A stretch of 64,000 nt of DNA, from assembly GCA_900708905.1 (NCBI GenBank), contig CAADRB010000029.1, positions 962,978 to 1,026,977 on the forward strand, written 5' to 3'. The stretch comes from Hymenolepis diminuta (lineage: Eukaryota; Platyhelminthes; Cestoda; Cyclophyllidea; Hymenolepididae). The notes under the pieces were generated by a model. That model was given only the letters and a program-made list of their open reading frames with translations. It made no database searches and was not told the origin of the DNA. This document shows positions 27,901 to 39,808 of the stretch, piece by piece. Positions within the stretch are counted from its first letter, which is position 1; the number at the start of each line of letters is the position of its first letter. The position numbers and the translations under genes were made by a program.

Positions 27901-28397
27901 CTAGCGAGATACCTGAGTACCCTCCCCAATCGCCATTAATTCTCCACACAAATGATCCATATTGTCATGACTATGTTTCACCAGATGGGAGGCAAATAGG
28001 AAGAGTTCCCAACGCAATATCCAAATTGTTAGCAAGCACCGGCAATGATGTTTCCATTGGGCGTAATGTCTATTCGTTGCTACCTTCCGTCCACTATCGT
28101 CCCCCTACTCCAATCTCCAGAAATCCTTGGTGTGAACGTAATAACAGCGTTCACTTAACAATGCCTTTTCCTAATACTTTCACTAATGTAACAGAGATCA
28201 CTAATGGCATTAAGGTGGTAAACAGTGATAAAGTGGAATATCCCAGGAGTTGCCAACTACCTTGTTTGTCATATCCACCAAACACCGGCGACATCTCCAA
28301 ATCTAATACTCTGCCTAAAGAAGGGTTAACTGCAAATGATCAAGGCACCGTCATTATGCCGGTTCTGTCGAAGAATGATAGATATACTCTCTCATAA
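24949..28397 (+). CDS. OTU-family deubiquitinase, TRABID/Cezanne-like (A20 subgroup)
   Basis: Proposed exons are 24949-25083, 25841-27074, 27144-27211 and 27636-28397. Phases are consistent and introns GT-AG, giving about 732 residues. The OTU cysteine-protease core lies at about residues 130-315. The nucleophile is Cys164 in NGDCLLDSVLQAT and the catalytic His308 is in NHFSAL, 144 residues apart. Family hallmarks IHIFALAQIFHRPIIV and GGIYLPLMW lie between them. The GDCLLDSVLQAT block and the spacing are TRABID (ZRANB1)-like. A preceding NWW motif and a following IPLYDANKSILPL block recall Cezanne (OTUD7). The family cleaves atypical ubiquitin chains (K29/K33 or K11). No N-terminal zinc fingers or ankyrin-type domain are visible. 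The second half is Pro/Ser/Asn-rich and probably disordered. The junction between the first two exons is the least certain; an alternative is a start at 25802. It lies between homeobox genes but on the opposite strand. Confidence 0.85.
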
Positions 28398-28508
28398 AGC
28401 CCAAATTTGCACTATCCGATAGTTCAAAGTGGTCAATTTCGGTGAAAAATGTATATCAAATTTTTAATTAGAAAATACGAATTTTGAAATATGAATGTAT
28501 GAATATTA

Positions 28509-28514
28509 AATAAA
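28509..28514 (+). terminator. Polyadenylation signal of the OTU gene
   Basis: A canonical AATAAA about 110 bases after the stop codon at 28397, correctly oriented for the deubiquitinase gene. Confidence 0.65.
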
Positions 28515-31500
28515 GATGTTTTTCCATTTTAAAGCTTCGTTAATTTCTACCAAGAAAGGTAGAGAAATATATCTATTCGAAAAAATACAGAAGAGGGACG
28601 TTCTGTTTCTTTACAGATTAGTGGATGATGAAGTATGAGAAAGCATTTGAACGAATATGGTGACAAATTAATGATGGATTTAATGGGGATCGAACAACTT
28701 CAGCTGGTCAGGATATTTTGTTACGTAAAGCATGATTAAATTTGTCGCATATTTCGGAATAATTGTGCATAAACTGATGTCAATACAGCCTATTCTGATT
28801 AGTAAACAAAGCAAATGTCTTCGAGATGTGAGAATGATAGAGGAAATTGCATTCGGAGTTTTAAAAGAAGGATCAAACAATCCCACAGCTTTTATTACCA
28901 ATTTTTGTTTATTTAATCATTTTAAATTTTGAAGCAGAGTAATACATAATATTATTAAGCTTATTAAAAGAAATACTCACATGGAGATTTTAACGCTTTT
29001 CTATTATTTGTTAACTTAAAAAGATAAGTTTGTTTTCATCTGGATAGATACATGAAAAGAACAGTTAGAAAAATACGTATATTTGTCAGATAAATGGACA
29101 TCTTAAATATTGGTTTATTTATCTAAATACAATCTGTGTGAACTCTTTTAAATTCAGGGTGATGTCAGAGTTAATATTTAACCCTCTTACACTAAATATT
29201 TGTTATATGGTAAATCTGAGTCTGATATCACCAAATTTTTCAGCAGAAGTTTCTTCTTATTCGGCATATTGCATCCCCTCCCTTTTGTGCCTTGGATCTA
29301 ATCTCCACTCTAATTTTAACAAGTTTGGGCGATTATACCATCAACTGCCTAATACCCGCGTTGCGTAGTTTATTTATAGTTTGTGGCCCCACGAGACATA
29401 AACGGGATTTTGACAATTCCAGAACTTCAAGTTACTTCAGGGTGGGATAAGTTTAAGATACCTATCAGAGCCGCTGCTTAGATTTTACTTTCCCATCAAT
29501 CAAGGATGTAATTAAAAACACAGATACAGGCCTCTCTATAAAATATTTGTCTAATCAGAACCTCATAAATATGTGTTTCGTGTTAGAAGTCTATAACGAA
29601 CTTTGAAGTTCATAATTTCTACTGCAATTGCACTTCAATTCTTATCAATTAATTACAACTTTGGTAAGAATATATTTACATATCTTTATGAGCACGGTCG
29701 AGCAAAATTTTGGAGAACGAGTATTTGACGCATCTAAAACCATTTGACCGATGGAATACGTCTGTGGCGTGGTGATCAACGTATGCGTAAGAGAGGTCAG
29801 ATATGTGGGCACTTCTGGCCAGAAATGGTAAAATGCGAGATTTTTATCGAAGGAACTCCAGAATATCTACCAATTGGCTTGAAAAGTTTTTTTAGAGGTT
29901 AAAATTTGTGCTTTTCATCAACATGACGAGTACAATTTGTTCTTCCGCTTTTATGAGGATTTCTAAACTAGATCTATCTTTCTCCACCATAGCTTATAAC
30001 AATGACAACCAATTTTTACACTTTAAACTTTCTGTTCTGAGTAATCTGAAGATAGTAATTTACACTTTCATCAATCAGTATTTTTGTATACCGAAAAGAG
30101 AGGAAGAAATAAAAGTGAAGTCAGAGGAAAAGTTCACAAAATTCTCAATTCCATAGACAAGATGACCGTCTAGATTTGTTTGCACTTCTTTCACAACGTT
30201 ATAATTACCATCTTTAAAGAGCTGTGGAATTATAAATCATCTGGTATGATAGTAGGAGCATTTGATTCATTATATATACATCATAACGTCCAATGTAAGG
30301 AAGGTTTGAATAGTTTAAAGAGATATTAATCATGATATTGAAAGAATCTTACTTCATTTCAATTTATGATCCATCACACCACACATTTTTTACCTTTTGG
30401 AAACTTATGACGTCGTCTCCTCTAAATTTTCGTAGTGAAATCAAGATTGCGATAGTATTACATCTTATTAACTGTGCAAATGAATTTACCACATCCATAA
30501 ATAATGAGACCATAAGGTGCTTATTTTAGTTCTCCAAAAATCAGCCAAAGGAGCTATATTTTAGAATTAATTTAATTAAATTTAATATCAATTTTTTAAA
30601 TGTTTGAATATCCTTACGCTTGACAAACCACCTCATCAAATTTTCACTCAAAATGGCGGCAGTCAGATGGCTGTCCCCTTGAACTCATTTATTTATATGC
30701 ATTGTCCAATGATCGCCCTTATTAATAGTATTAAAATTTTTCACAAATCAAGATTAATTAATGAAGCAATCCTGATAGCGTCTTGACCAATCAACTGTGA
30801 TCATTAAGTCCTTTTACAAAATTTGGTCTAGGTTTTTATAACTCCAGATGTGAAATGAAATCGAGATATCTACACGTGCTGATACCCGAATTACAATTTT
30901 TCCAGTAACAACAGTACAATTAAAGAAGCCTTCATATGTGTTGAGAAGTTCATATATCTCAGGCAAAATTTGGTAAGATCATCTAAGCTACTTGATTTCA
31001 TTTACGATCATGCATTCTTTCTCAACTGTTGAAGGAAAAAATGAGTTGTTAAGTAGCTAATTCAGTAGCTAAGCTTTGAATCTTGTTAACATTTATTCGT
31101 CCAGCGATCCAGGCGACGAATCACTAAAATTTGGACTTTAATTACCCGTTAAATAAATAATGTATCCAACCCGGATTTAAAAAAATCAAATGAAATAAGT
31201 CTCCTTGTTACCTTAGGCCTACTTCACCTACATTTATCTTTTATTAAACTCAATGTTATTCAATTTTAAACGCTTCTCCATAAATATTTTTTAAAATTTG
31301 TTTGTTCTGCTGTAAACTATAAAGTATTAACATCTTATGGAAAAGATGAGATGTTAACAATAAAGTATTGAAATTCCATTTACCAAAAGATGCCTCTAAA
31401 TCTGCACACACCAAAAGCTGATTAAGGCGACTTCGAGAAAAGGAAGGCAGAAGTGGATGATGAATCCTGAAAAAATTTTATTCTCTGCATTAATGAGCAC

Positions 31501-32140
31501 TAATCATAACTGAAAGGTTTACGTAAAAGAGAAATTGTTTGTGTGCAGATTCTAGGTGCTATCAACGCTGTGCAAGTTGAAGTGACATAAGAAGAAACTA
31601 GTAAATCGATTATCAAAATCCAAAAATTATCCGTTAATTGGTGGGGTGTTTCAAGAATAATATAAAAACTGGATGACTGCGAAATCATATGAAAGTATGT
31701 CACCCATTTTTTCGCATGAATAGCAAGATGTTGAAAAGACAATGTGACTATTCTACTAATGAAGCTCGAGTAATCTTCTACAGTATTAAATGAAACAATT
31801 TCTTTGGCATTAAATGTCTTATTGGTATAATCAGAAGCTAGAAGTCTGCAGTTTTATCTAAGAAATCAAAGTGTGGATTCCGTCTTTACTGCCAAACTAG
31901 AGCTCCGTTTATTTACAAAAGTTCACATAAGTGCTATTTAGTTATAGGAAGCCTTAATTGGTACGACTGTTCTCTTAGTACAACACACTTGATTTTTCAC
32001 CAATCAGGTTATTTTTCAAAATTTTAATTGATACAAACGTAAATAAAACTCATCTGAGACACCTTAAGCATTTTCAGAAAAACGGAAAATGAAACTGTTA
32101 ATGATTGAAACTTACAATTTCTTATAATAAAACAAATAAA
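28515..32140. other. Intergenic DNA
   Basis: AT-rich sequence with many short open frames but no recognisable protein. It contains a segment related to 4990-5025 (at 31165-31200) and a nested inverted repeat at 31321-31369. Nothing else could be supported. Confidence 0.5.
31327..31357. repeat. Small inverted repeat with flanking direct repeats
   Basis: TTAACATCT (31327-31335) pairs with AGATGTTAA (31349-31357) across a 13-base loop. The loop edges extend the pairing in an alternative register (CATCTT with AAGATG). AAAGTATT occurs on both sides (31321-31328 and about 31362-31369). It is too short for a typical microRNA precursor and may be a transposon footprint. Confidence 0.45.
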
Positions 32141-32990
32141 CATAATGTCACCCTAGGTTTTATTCCACATATCCTCCTTCGTCTTCTATCGCTCAGTCAA
32201 TTCGAGTCCAAAAATGACTGCAAACTTTCATCAGGTGGTCTTTATTCACGTCCTTCATTCCTCGGGCTATTGCTCCCATCAGGGAGAAGCGTTGAGTGTT
32301 ATGGAGACGCTTATTAACTTCCTTTTCAATCACGTCTCATCTCGCCCCACAAGTAATAATGCAAACGATTAAGATCTGGTGAGTTAGGAGGCGGCCATAA
32401 GTTTGGTTCGACATGATGACGAAAATTCTCGACCATCCATCCAATCCTACGTTTTGGGAGCTTTATGGGATGGAGTCGAATCTTGCTGGAAGACATTGGC
32501 TTCATTGGATTCGCTGTCTGTGCAAGGCGACATTAAAACAGTGGTTTGAAGAGCCCCCGCATAGGTATCAGCATTAACTCTAAGGTCTTGTGAAAATAAT
32601 TGAGGAGTCATGATGTGCCCTTCATTTGCCCTTTGTTGGAAACTTCGTGCGTATAACAGTTGAAAATTCAGTGAGGTCCACCAGTACATAGCCACCTATC
32701 ATTTCTTTAATTGACTCCCCAATCTCAATGAAAGTGCTTTTGGTTGGAGAAAAACCAAGGACACTCCTGTTCTTTTGGGTGTCTCTATTTTTTTAAGAAT
32801 CCTTTTACATGCACTCAACGATTCTCTTGAGTTGTCCTTGTCTACATAAACTGGCCTGCCTAAGAACGTATAATTTGTATCCGAGGTCTTGATGTACAAC
32901 ATTCCTTGTACATTGTTGTTCCTTCAGATACTTGAAGACCTTTGGCTAGATGTCGCGCATTGAATTTTCACGATTTTCGTCCATCATGCC
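32140..32990 (-). mobile_element. Degenerate mariner/Tc1-superfamily transposase copy
   Basis: Conceptual reading of the minus strand in shifting frames follows a mariner-type transposase in order. A HTH-like segment lies near 32950. A Lys/Arg-rich linker resembling the stretch before the first catalytic Asp lies at 32740-32860. EGHIMTPQLF is near 32600 and VFQQDSTPSHKA, with the second catalytic Asp, near 32480. The NSPDL block with the third acidic residue is near 32370, and a C-terminal segment ends near 32160. Several frame changes and stops show it is inactive. I could not find convincing inverted repeats, so the limits are approximate. Confidence 0.75.
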
Positions 32991-32999
32991 ATGCCATGC

Positions 33000-34300
33000 A
33001 CCCTCCTAACAAACTCAGGTGTTATGAGTGAGTGAGTGAGTCAGCGGAGCATTTGATAATGCTCCTATTATCTCTTCCTCGTGGTGGCCAATTACTCTCC
33101 ATTCTTTTCATTTAACACCTTCTTTCTAACTCTGTAAACGAAAGATCTGGTGACTTACGAATTTCTCAATTTCTAAATTCCTGTATTCCACTGTTATAGA
33201 CACTATTACAGCGTGTCCTTTCATTTCATTAGTTACAGTAGTATCAGGTATGAGATCTTCTGATATAAAAATATACGAATTATTGTCAAGTTATTTTAAA
33301 TTACAAAAATATAAGCGTCCTCGGCTACCCTACGTATCCTCTATATTTGACCACATTCACCGACTTGACAAACTGATCCCTCTGGTAAAAAAGGCTTATA
33401 TTAACCATTAAAAAATTAATACATTGAATTTCAATATGAGTCAATTCTTTTGAATTTAAAAGCATTTTTAATATTTTACATATTTTAGCGATCAAAGTAC
33501 TACACAAATAGATCTTCAGCAGAAATGGCGATTGTCGGACAGCCTTTCCTCTGTGTCCGTTAGCTCATTTGCAGCTTCCGAATATTATCTTCACACATAC
33601 TTTAGTCTTAAAAAGTTCTCATAGTTTTACTAAACATAGAAAATATATCCAGCAATTGACCCAAAACATTCATTTAGCCTTTTTTAATTTAACATTACTT
33701 TACTTTGGCAGAACGAAATACCTGTTAAATATTGATAAATGTCCTCTACTATGGAAATTTGGTCTTTTAAAGACAATTGATGCAAAAATTTTCTCATATT
33801 ATCAAGAATAAACATACTTCTACAAGTTGCAGGATCTATTCTCACTTCTATGGCTTCCAAAATTTTGATCACTTCAGCATCCACATATTATGCCCTTCCT
33901 TTGCCAAAAAAATCGTAATCCATTCAGTCCAGGACTTTTAAGAGATTTCAATCAGTCTTTAGCTATTTGAAGTTTTTTGTAGTTAATTTTAAATTCCTAG
34001 GTAATTTTGATGCATTTATATTTACCCGGGAAGACGAAGCTTGAAAGCTGAATAATTCTGCGTAGCATTTAACACAAGTCCTGCGATCAGCGGTAAACTT
34101 GCTTCGTTTCGGATTTATTCAGGTTTGACCATTAACTTGTAATATTGGTCTCAGTAACGCATAGGCTTTTAAGAAAATGTAATATTTTTGAAATTGAACA
34201 TTAGTAAAATCTGCTAGAGGGTGTCTATTTTCCTTTCCTTTCATTTTAATGTTGGTTCCAATGTAAAATGAATTTCTATTTTTAGTCATTATAGTAGATA
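33000..34300. other. Intergenic DNA between two mariner copies
   Basis: No gene recognised. There is a short GTGA run near 33026-33040. The remaining open frames are short and without motif. Confidence 0.45.
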
Positions 34301-34304
34301 TATA

Positions 34305-35565
34305 TCAGGTTGCAACAGAAATTTGTCCATTTTTAAGTTTGAATCAAAGTGAAAATTTTGTCGAAATATATTTATTTAGTGTTCAGCATAGTCACCAAAT
34401 TTATTAATTTCACCTTCTCATCTTGCCATAAGCTTTCTGATCCCTTCTTCATCGAATTTAGCCAGTCTGGGCTCATAAAAGAAACTACCTTTACATTGAG
34501 CTCTTCTCTTGAAGTAAGCCTTTGCTCCATTAAATGAATCTGTAAGCTCCTGAAAAGTCAAAAATCAGTTGATGTAAGATGAAGCGAATATGGTGGGCGA
34601 TGCATGACTTCCCAGCCAAATTCTTCAACGAGATCTTTGGTTGCTCTTGAAGTGTGGGGTCTGCCATTGTCATGGTGCAGAATCACTCCTTTTCGATTAA
34701 TCAAAGAAGGCCGTTTTTCCTGCCGTTAACCGCTTATAAACGAGTTAGCTGGTGACAGTAAACTTTAGATATTATTGCTTGATAGTTACCCATAAATTCA
34801 TAATAAACAACTCCTTTCAAATCCCACCATACACACAACAGAATTTTTTCGGGTGCAGTCCCGAATTGTCTCGGTTTTGAAATTGGCTTTGAATCACGAC
34901 TTAGTCACTGTCTTTTGCTCATAACACTGTTGTGAAGGGAATCCTTTATGATTCGGTTCGAAGAAGGTGCCTGAAGTTTACGGGAACATATTGAAACACA
35001 ACAGGTCACATGCTGTTGCTTGTTGATTTCTGAAAAATCGTGTGGGGGGCCCATTTCCTAGCCAAGTCTTTTCATTTCCTTATATATGATCATATGGCGA
35101 CTTAGGTGAAAGGTTTTGCTCAGTTCTCTAGTATTGCAGGTTGGATTTTCATCAATGGCAACCTGCAATTGCTCATAATTGAGTTTTTTGAGCATCCTGC
35201 CCTCGGCTCGTCTTTCAGACTGAAATCATCCTTTTTAAAACGTGAAAACCTCCTTCTGTAGGACTTTTCATTCACAGCATCATTTCCATAAGTGTCTTTG
35301 AGTGTTTTTGCTGCTGAGCTTACTGTATTTCTCTTATGAAATTCAAAGAAGACATATGAAATATGTCTGACATTGTCTTTGTTTGGAGTGTACATTAGGG
35401 CTAGGAATAGTTATTAATAATGATAATTATCACACAGTCTGAAAGAAGAGATAATATTTTATTAATTACCGTACATAAGCATACAACATTAACAAAACTA
35501 ATTTGAAGTAATCGTACCCTAAACACGTAGCTCAAAAATTGGACAGTACTTCTGTTACAACTTGA
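34305..35565 (-). mobile_element. Mariner element with both terminal inverted repeats, inactive
   Basis: Ends pair as inverted repeats of about 32 bases. TCAGGTTGCAACAGAAAT at 34305 matches the reverse complement of the right end, TCAAGTTGTAACAGAAGT, ending at 35565. A TA dinucleotide flanks each side (34303-34304 and 35566-35567), the mariner target duplication. The length of 1261 bp is close to a full mariner. The transposase reads on the minus strand from an ATG near 35395 (YTPNKDNVRHISYVFFEFHK, then a HTH region) and remains recognisable to about 34330. ILHHDNGRPHTS carries the second catalytic Asp and RPPYSPHL precedes the third, as in SETMAR-like mariners. Stops and frameshifts break it after about 92 codons, so it cannot make an active enzyme. 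Confidence 0.9.
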
Positions 35566-35567
35566 TA

Positions 35568-38500
35568 TTTCTTACATTTTTGTTTGTTTTAATTTATGGC
35601 CATTTCTTCCTTACATATTCAATTATCGCATTTTAAACTAATACATATTTTGCCAAATATAAGCTCCACATATGCCGGTTGTTGCGGAGTTATAAAATAC
35701 TACTTGTCCGGTAGTTAGCCGATAAGTAAAATGCAAATCTGAGGAGAAGGAATTATAGGTCCCATGAATATTGAAGGTAGACTCACAATCTTTCCGAACC
35801 TATATTAGGTACCCAAAACTTTATGTAAAGTGTACCACTGGGGAAACTTTATATGTTGCTAGGTGTGGCCATTAGCTCGATCAGACTGTATAGGCATCTT
35901 TCATTACCAATTGTGATGGAGTTAGACTAAGAAGCATTAGTCCCTTGATCTCACCATTTTTAATCTTTATGGCTATTCATCCTTATACCTCTCTTTCAGA
36001 TCTCTTATAAATTCATGCCATTTCATAATCATTTCCCTTATCTATATGATTTTCCTTGATAATGGTGTATTTAGACCACGCTTTTTATATTTTCATAACG
36101 AAGAGGTCTTCCCAACAGATAATGGTTCACAAATTGTCAACCTTTTTAGAGAACGAGGTTAGTTCAGATTCCAGAAGCTGTCAATCACAGGCAAATCTTG
36201 AAAAAATTAATTAAAAAACTGTTCTTTATTTAAACGTTTCAGCAGATTGCACTTTTATCCATATCATAGCCTGTGGTATTTGCTGCTAGTTCAATAGCTT
36301 CACAAAAAGAGCTACATAATCAGAACCCAACATATGTGATTTTTAAAGTTTATTATTATTATCCACAGTAATACAAAAATATTTTACCATATTCAACTAT
36401 GCAAAGTAACTGACACTGAATAATGATACAAGGGAAGGGATCAAAAAGATACAGAGGGCAAAGTCTAGTGGTCAAAGCGTCTAACTTCGTTTGATTTTTG
36501 GCCCCGATGTTGTACAATATTCACTAACCGGGCAGTCCACATTCTAAAATTCACATTTCATGATTCGACCCCCGTATTGTAGCAAATGTCTGTCTACGGT
36601 GTTCAGTACTTACTGATCGGTATTATTTAATAACTTCTTGCTGCTCCCGCGCTATTTTTCATTTGTTCCCAATGATTGAAAAGGCAAATGAGTTTATAAG
36701 ACTTTGACATTTTAACATTGCAGAGACTAAATGAAGTTCATTCCTTTCTACATAAATATGCATTTGATCCCTTACCTAATATAACTCTGATAGATATTTG
36801 CATATTCTCATATGTTTCTATGAACTGGATATGTAAAAGTAATTATTTGACCCATTTAAAAGCAATGAACTATAACAATTTCGCTTCGATTAATTTCTCA
36901 CTTATCGTTCTAGTCAAATTTAAAAGAAATAATTCAAGTCATTGACCAAGCTAGCATAACAAAAGTATTTTTCTGAATGTGTCATCTTAGAGATATGAGA
37001 GTGAGATTGCTGGATTTATTCATTTTTCATATTTTTGTTACCTTATTAGAGTTTGGCTTGGATGGATTTTGCAATGTTGGATCATATAAACTGTTTAAAA
37101 TAAAGCAAGGCCATGCCGATTTTCGTAAAAAACAAATGAATTGAGGTGGCAATCAAATCAAAGCTCGCATCTGTTATCCACACCGTTTGCCGTCCTACAA
37201 TATAATGTAAAGCGCCGGAGCAAATCGGTTTTGCTTTATCTGTTTCACGATCAAGGAGAAACATGTCAAATGTGATTGTAAAAATTTCAGGTGATACTAT
37301 ACAAAATGCTGTATTCACGCTTTACTAGGATTGGGCTAAAATCTCCAAAACTATAGTTCTTTGGTCTGACATTGATCTCAGTCTTGCCGAACCTATCCAA
37401 GGAAGTGAAGACTGATCTAATGCCTTAACTTATGGATCATTTATTTTTCATCGGGTGGTTTTGGGTAAAAGTTTATAATTTTGGCAAAGAAAAGTACAAT
37501 TTACATTTTCAAATGTTTTAGATACGCAATTTTGGTTATCAACGAATATATTTTATGCACAGATTGATCACCCGCTGAAAATTTTAAGTCCCAAAATCTC
37601 CTAGTAGCAAGCCAACTTTCCTTCACAAGTACAGATGAATATTTAGTTTGAATCAACATTAATTTATTTTAAATGCAATTGATTAGATCTAAAGAATATG
37701 CATTTTACAAAGACGACTTGATTTGTGTTTAAATATGGGCTCTATGAACGCATTCTCAATAAGAAAAACAAAGTAAACCTAGTAATAATTGGTGGCGTAG
37801 TTATAGTCATTAAATATATTAATTTTTAACTAATTTGACTAAATATTAGACATCAAATTTGTGTTATTATTGGAATGTAATTTTATTAAACAGTTTATTA
37901 TGTTAAGTGGCAACCAGTCTGTTAAATAATTTTCAAGTTGAATAAACTCTTTTATGTAGTGGAATTTCCTTTATTCTAATATGAAAACGATTTGTAGATT
38001 ATGCTCAAGGATTCTATTAATATTTAATATCGGTAAATAGAACAAAAGCTTGGAGTAAATTATGAGAAAGTGGTCAATCAGCATCACATTACAATCACTC
38101 AGACAAACGTTAATTCTGGATAACAAATTAAATGCGTCGCTAATATCGCTGGACGTAACGTTTAATATCATGTGCATCACATAAAAAATCATACACAAGT
38201 CAAGTAAGACCTGTGATTTTGTAAAAAATACGAAAATTTTTGTTCTTATTAAGAAATAGCACTGTACGCAGAATTTCGATATATAAAAAACTTGTTTAAG
38301 GTCGCATTCGAGGAGTTTTTGGGGCATTTCTTTGATTTGGATATATGTATATGTCAGGGAAGATGATTTGAAACAAGTGCGTTAATGTCATTTGTTTCCC
38401 TGCCTATTGTGAATAATATATTCTTTCATTTCAAGCAGTTAAATTCAAAAATAACTTTACATTATTCCTGAAAATAATTTATGTGCAATTATCCTGTATT

Positions 38501-39800
38501 GAATAGAAATGAGTTCAAAATGCTACTTAAAAATCAGATATTTGAATGTATTATGTAGGCTTTTAATTTGAATTCTTGATCTTTTTGTTACACATATTAC
38601 ATTCCAAAAATATTGCCTTTATTCGCATCAAAACATATCGGACTTGGATTTGTATTCAAGGTTCATGGGTGGAACTCTGGTTAACAAACAGTCATAAAAT
38701 ATTTCGGTTCTATAACTTAGGGGAACTGATAAGTCCCAGAAGCGTACATTTTAAATGAGTTTCAAAGATGACATGAAAAGTAAATAAAATGTTTGATTCG
38801 TTGGGATATGAAAGTTGAATAATAAATTAATAATGAAAGAAACCAAAAGTACCCGAAATTAAATACTGTAGCAAAATTTCTTCATTACAACTTGCTGCAT
38901 TTTAAAATGTGTTTGATTAACTGGAACGGAGTTACTGTTTATAAAATTTTAGTATCATTTGAAATGGATAAAGAACAAAAAAGCAATTTCTTTATCTAAT
39001 TGAATGATCTATTAAATTGGATCGCAATGATGCTCTAGCTAACTTCTGGCCAGTTTTGGCCGCATATCATTCCCCTACCCAATCAAATCTAAAATTTCAA
39101 ATTCCAAATTTGCAAATGGATCAAATTAAATGTTAATATTAGCAGTTTCCAATATGAAAATTAATAAACAGAGACAGAAAACTGAATAATATTAATTATA
39201 TCCAGTATGCTTTAGCAGAAATTGGGAAGAAAGAATTTACCAGATTAGCTTATTTTGTTTTTTGAATTTTTTATAATCTTCCTATTGAAAAATATTTATA
39301 TATTACGGCTTTGAAAAATAACTTTCTTTTCAGGGGCAAATATTTTTCCGTTTTAAATAAAATCAATTTTCGAAAAGTTGATATTTCCATTTCGTATTCA
39401 TACAAAGGACTAATAAATAATTTCCATCTGACCAAAACCTTATAATTTTGCTTCATTGATTATAAGAGATATTTTAAAAGAACCAATCAACATTAAAATG
39501 GACAAAATAAAAACACTGAATCATTCAATTTATTAAAAGTTGAATTGGATTTAAATTTAAATAAATACAGCAAACATTAACACGAACTCGGTAATTTAAA
39601 AAGATATATTTTAGCAAAATTTGTGTCAAGTAGGACGCACTTAATTAAGATTCAAATATGAATAAATAGTCCGTTTAAGGTATGCTTAAAAACGTTCATC
39701 GGATGTATTAAACAATAAAACTTTTATCTTGAAATAATCGGCTCATAATAGCACAAAAATTGTCGCCTTCAGAATTAGGTCTGTTGGAAACAATAAAATT
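35568..39800. other. Intergenic DNA
   Basis: AT-rich with no recognisable gene. The 118-codon frame at 37971-38327 minus is hydrophobic and AT-driven, with no motif, and probably arises by chance. A tRNA-derived repeat candidate lies at about 36460-36580. Confidence 0.5.
36460..36580 (+). repeat. tRNA-derived SINE candidate
   Basis: An A-box-like stretch (TAGTGGTCAAAGCGTCTAA, about 36469-36487) resembles the D-arm of Ser/Leu-type tRNAs. A B-box-like ATTCGACCCCC follows near 36556. The gap of about 90 bases is too long for an intact tRNA, and the acceptor stem is not visible. It is a diverged SINE head or tRNA pseudogene at best. Confidence 0.3.
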
Positions 39801-39808
39801 GCCGAAAA

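Noticed and set aside
28680..28720. B-box-like GTTCGATCCCC on the minus strand as a tRNA gene
   Set aside because: No A box or acceptor stem at the required distance.
36460..36580. Functional tRNA-Ser/Leu gene
   Set aside because: A and B boxes are about 90 bases apart and no acceptor stem pairs; at most a SINE or pseudogene.
37971..38327. 118-codon hydrophobic open frame on the minus strand
   Set aside because: Phe/Ile/Leu-rich composition follows directly from AT-rich codons; no motif or gene signals.
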